Shown one piece after another: positions 5,490 to 6,148 of a stretch of 6,148 bases of DNA. The stretch's first letter is position 1. The number at the start of each line of letters is the position of its first letter. Source of the stretch: Oscillospiraceae bacterium. Lineage in GTDB: Bacteria; Bacillota_A; Clostridia; Oscillospirales; Oscillospiraceae. The stretch lies in the NCBI GenBank assembly GCA_017381835.1, contig JAFOBK010000232.1, positions 1 through 6,148 on the forward strand, given 5' to 3'. A program made the translations under genes and the position numbers. The notes under the pieces were generated by a model, which saw only the letters and a program-made list of their open reading frames with translations, searched no databases and had not been told where the DNA came from.

Positions 5490-6148
5490 ATGTTAAATAT
5501 CAAGGAATTTATCTATAAAGCAAAAGAAAACCTGGCGGGGAAAAATGTGCGCCGTCTAGCAATGATCCATGCAGGTGTCACAGTGGCGGCGGGTCTGCTG
5601 ATTACGCTGCTGCAGTATGTGCTGGCAGAGGGAATGGGAAACACCTCCGGTCTGTCCGGCCTGGGTACCCGCTCTATTTTGGAGACAGGGCAGACCCTGC
5701 TGCAGTGGGCCAATATGGTTCTGCTGCCCTTTTGGAATCTGGGCTTTTTGTATGTTGCCCTGCAATGGGCAAGAGGGAATCACCCGGTCGAAAGAGATTT
5801 GCTGACCGGCTTTTACCGGATCGGCCCTTGTCTGGGTCTGATGCTCAACAGAGCGATTATGGCAATTTGCATCACGATTCTTGCGGTTAACATCAGCAGC
5901 ACGATCTATATGATGATGCCCTCTTCGGCGTGGATTCGGGAACTGACTATGAGCTTTACCAGCACCGATGCGGTTTACGAGTATCTATACAGCCTGGATG
6001 CGGTGCAGATTATGGAGATGTTTCTGAAGATGATCCCCATGGTGGTGATCAGCGCAGCGCTGGAACTGTTTTTCTTGGTGCCGATGCTGTACCGGTTCCG
6101 CCTGGCGGAGTTTGCCATTTTGCAGTATCCCGGCGTGAGAGGCCTTGC
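5490..6148 (+). CDS. Multi-pass membrane protein of unknown function, C-terminus beyond window edge
   Basis: An open frame of 219 complete codons runs from the ATG at 5490 to the window end with no stop. It begins MLNIKEFIYKAKENLAGKN, a basic amphipathic start, and continues with hydrophobic segments at about residues 24-46, 68-92, 113-143 and 181-201; the last is followed by YRFRLAEFAILQYPGVRGL. Small-subunit-like enzymatic or transporter motifs are absent. The layout (short basic N-terminal helix, several membrane helices, a conserved-looking loop with a YPG turn) resembles DUF975-type clostridial membrane proteins, but I cannot confirm that family. The start has AAAGGAG (5471-5477) upstream with a long 12-nt gap; an in-frame ATG at 5478 touches that site and is less likely. 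It is transcribed divergently from the XRE-TPR regulator, which may control it. Confidence 0.85.
   Translation, partial: MLNIKEFIYKAKENLAGKNVRRLAMIHAGVTVAAGLLITLLQYVLAEGMGNTSGLSGLGTRSILETGQTLLQWANMVLLPFWNLGFLYVALQWARGNHPVERDLLTGFYRIGPCLGLMLNRAIMAICITILAVNISSTIYMMMPSSAWIRELTMSFTSTDAVYEYLYSLDAVQIMEMFLKMIPMVVISAALELFFLVPMLYRFRLAEFAILQYPGVRGL

Noticed and set aside
5513..5890. Several short frames on both strands inside the membrane-protein gene
   Set aside because: All overlap the long plus-strand frame from 5490, lack ribosome binding sites and are arginine- and proline-rich shadow translations.

Overview
The window looks like a chromosomal segment from a Gram-positive Clostridia-type bacterium, most likely of the Oscillospiraceae/Ruminococcaceae kind. 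The pointers are strong AGGAGG-type ribosome binding sites, sigma-A-like promoters, a CIRCE operator on groESL, an infC-rpmI operon with a leader attenuator, and lipoprotein and XRE-TPR proteins of Firmicutes type. No species call is possible from the sequence alone. Most of the window is housekeeping sequence of moderate to high GC. One AT-rich two-gene cassette (about 910-2240) stands out.

Layout. (1) 1-806, minus strand: start of the translation operon infC-rpmI (rplT expected beyond the left edge). It has a consensus promoter, a roughly 145-nt leader with an intrinsic terminator and a competing upstream arm (L20-leader type), and an infC gene that appears to start with AUA. (2) 870-2326: two overlapping plus-strand genes encoding DUF4230-like envelope proteins, one with an N-terminal membrane anchor and one a lipoprotein. 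They are bracketed by inversely oriented copies of a short dispersed repeat. (3) 2346-4521, minus strand: groS-groL chaperonin operon with promoter, perfect CIRCE operator and terminator. (4) 4543-5358, minus strand: an XRE-family regulator with a TPR-like C-terminal half. (5) 5490 to the right edge, plus strand: a divergently transcribed multi-pass membrane protein, cut by the window end. The 131-bp gap between the last two genes holds face-to-face promoters and two palindromes.

How the parts work together. infC/rpmI/(rplT) supply initiation factor 3 and 50S proteins, and carry two plausible feedback controls: L20 on transcription through the leader, and IF3 on its own AUA start. groS/groL form the heat-shock chaperonin under HrcA/CIRCE control. 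The two DUF4230-like proteins are translationally coupled and both probably sit on the outer face of the cytoplasmic membrane; their function is unknown. The XRE-TPR protein is a natural candidate to regulate itself and the divergent membrane gene.

I do not see a clearly new system. The most unusual items are the AUA start, the repeat-bracketed AT-rich DUF4230 pair, and the XRE/membrane-protein divergon.
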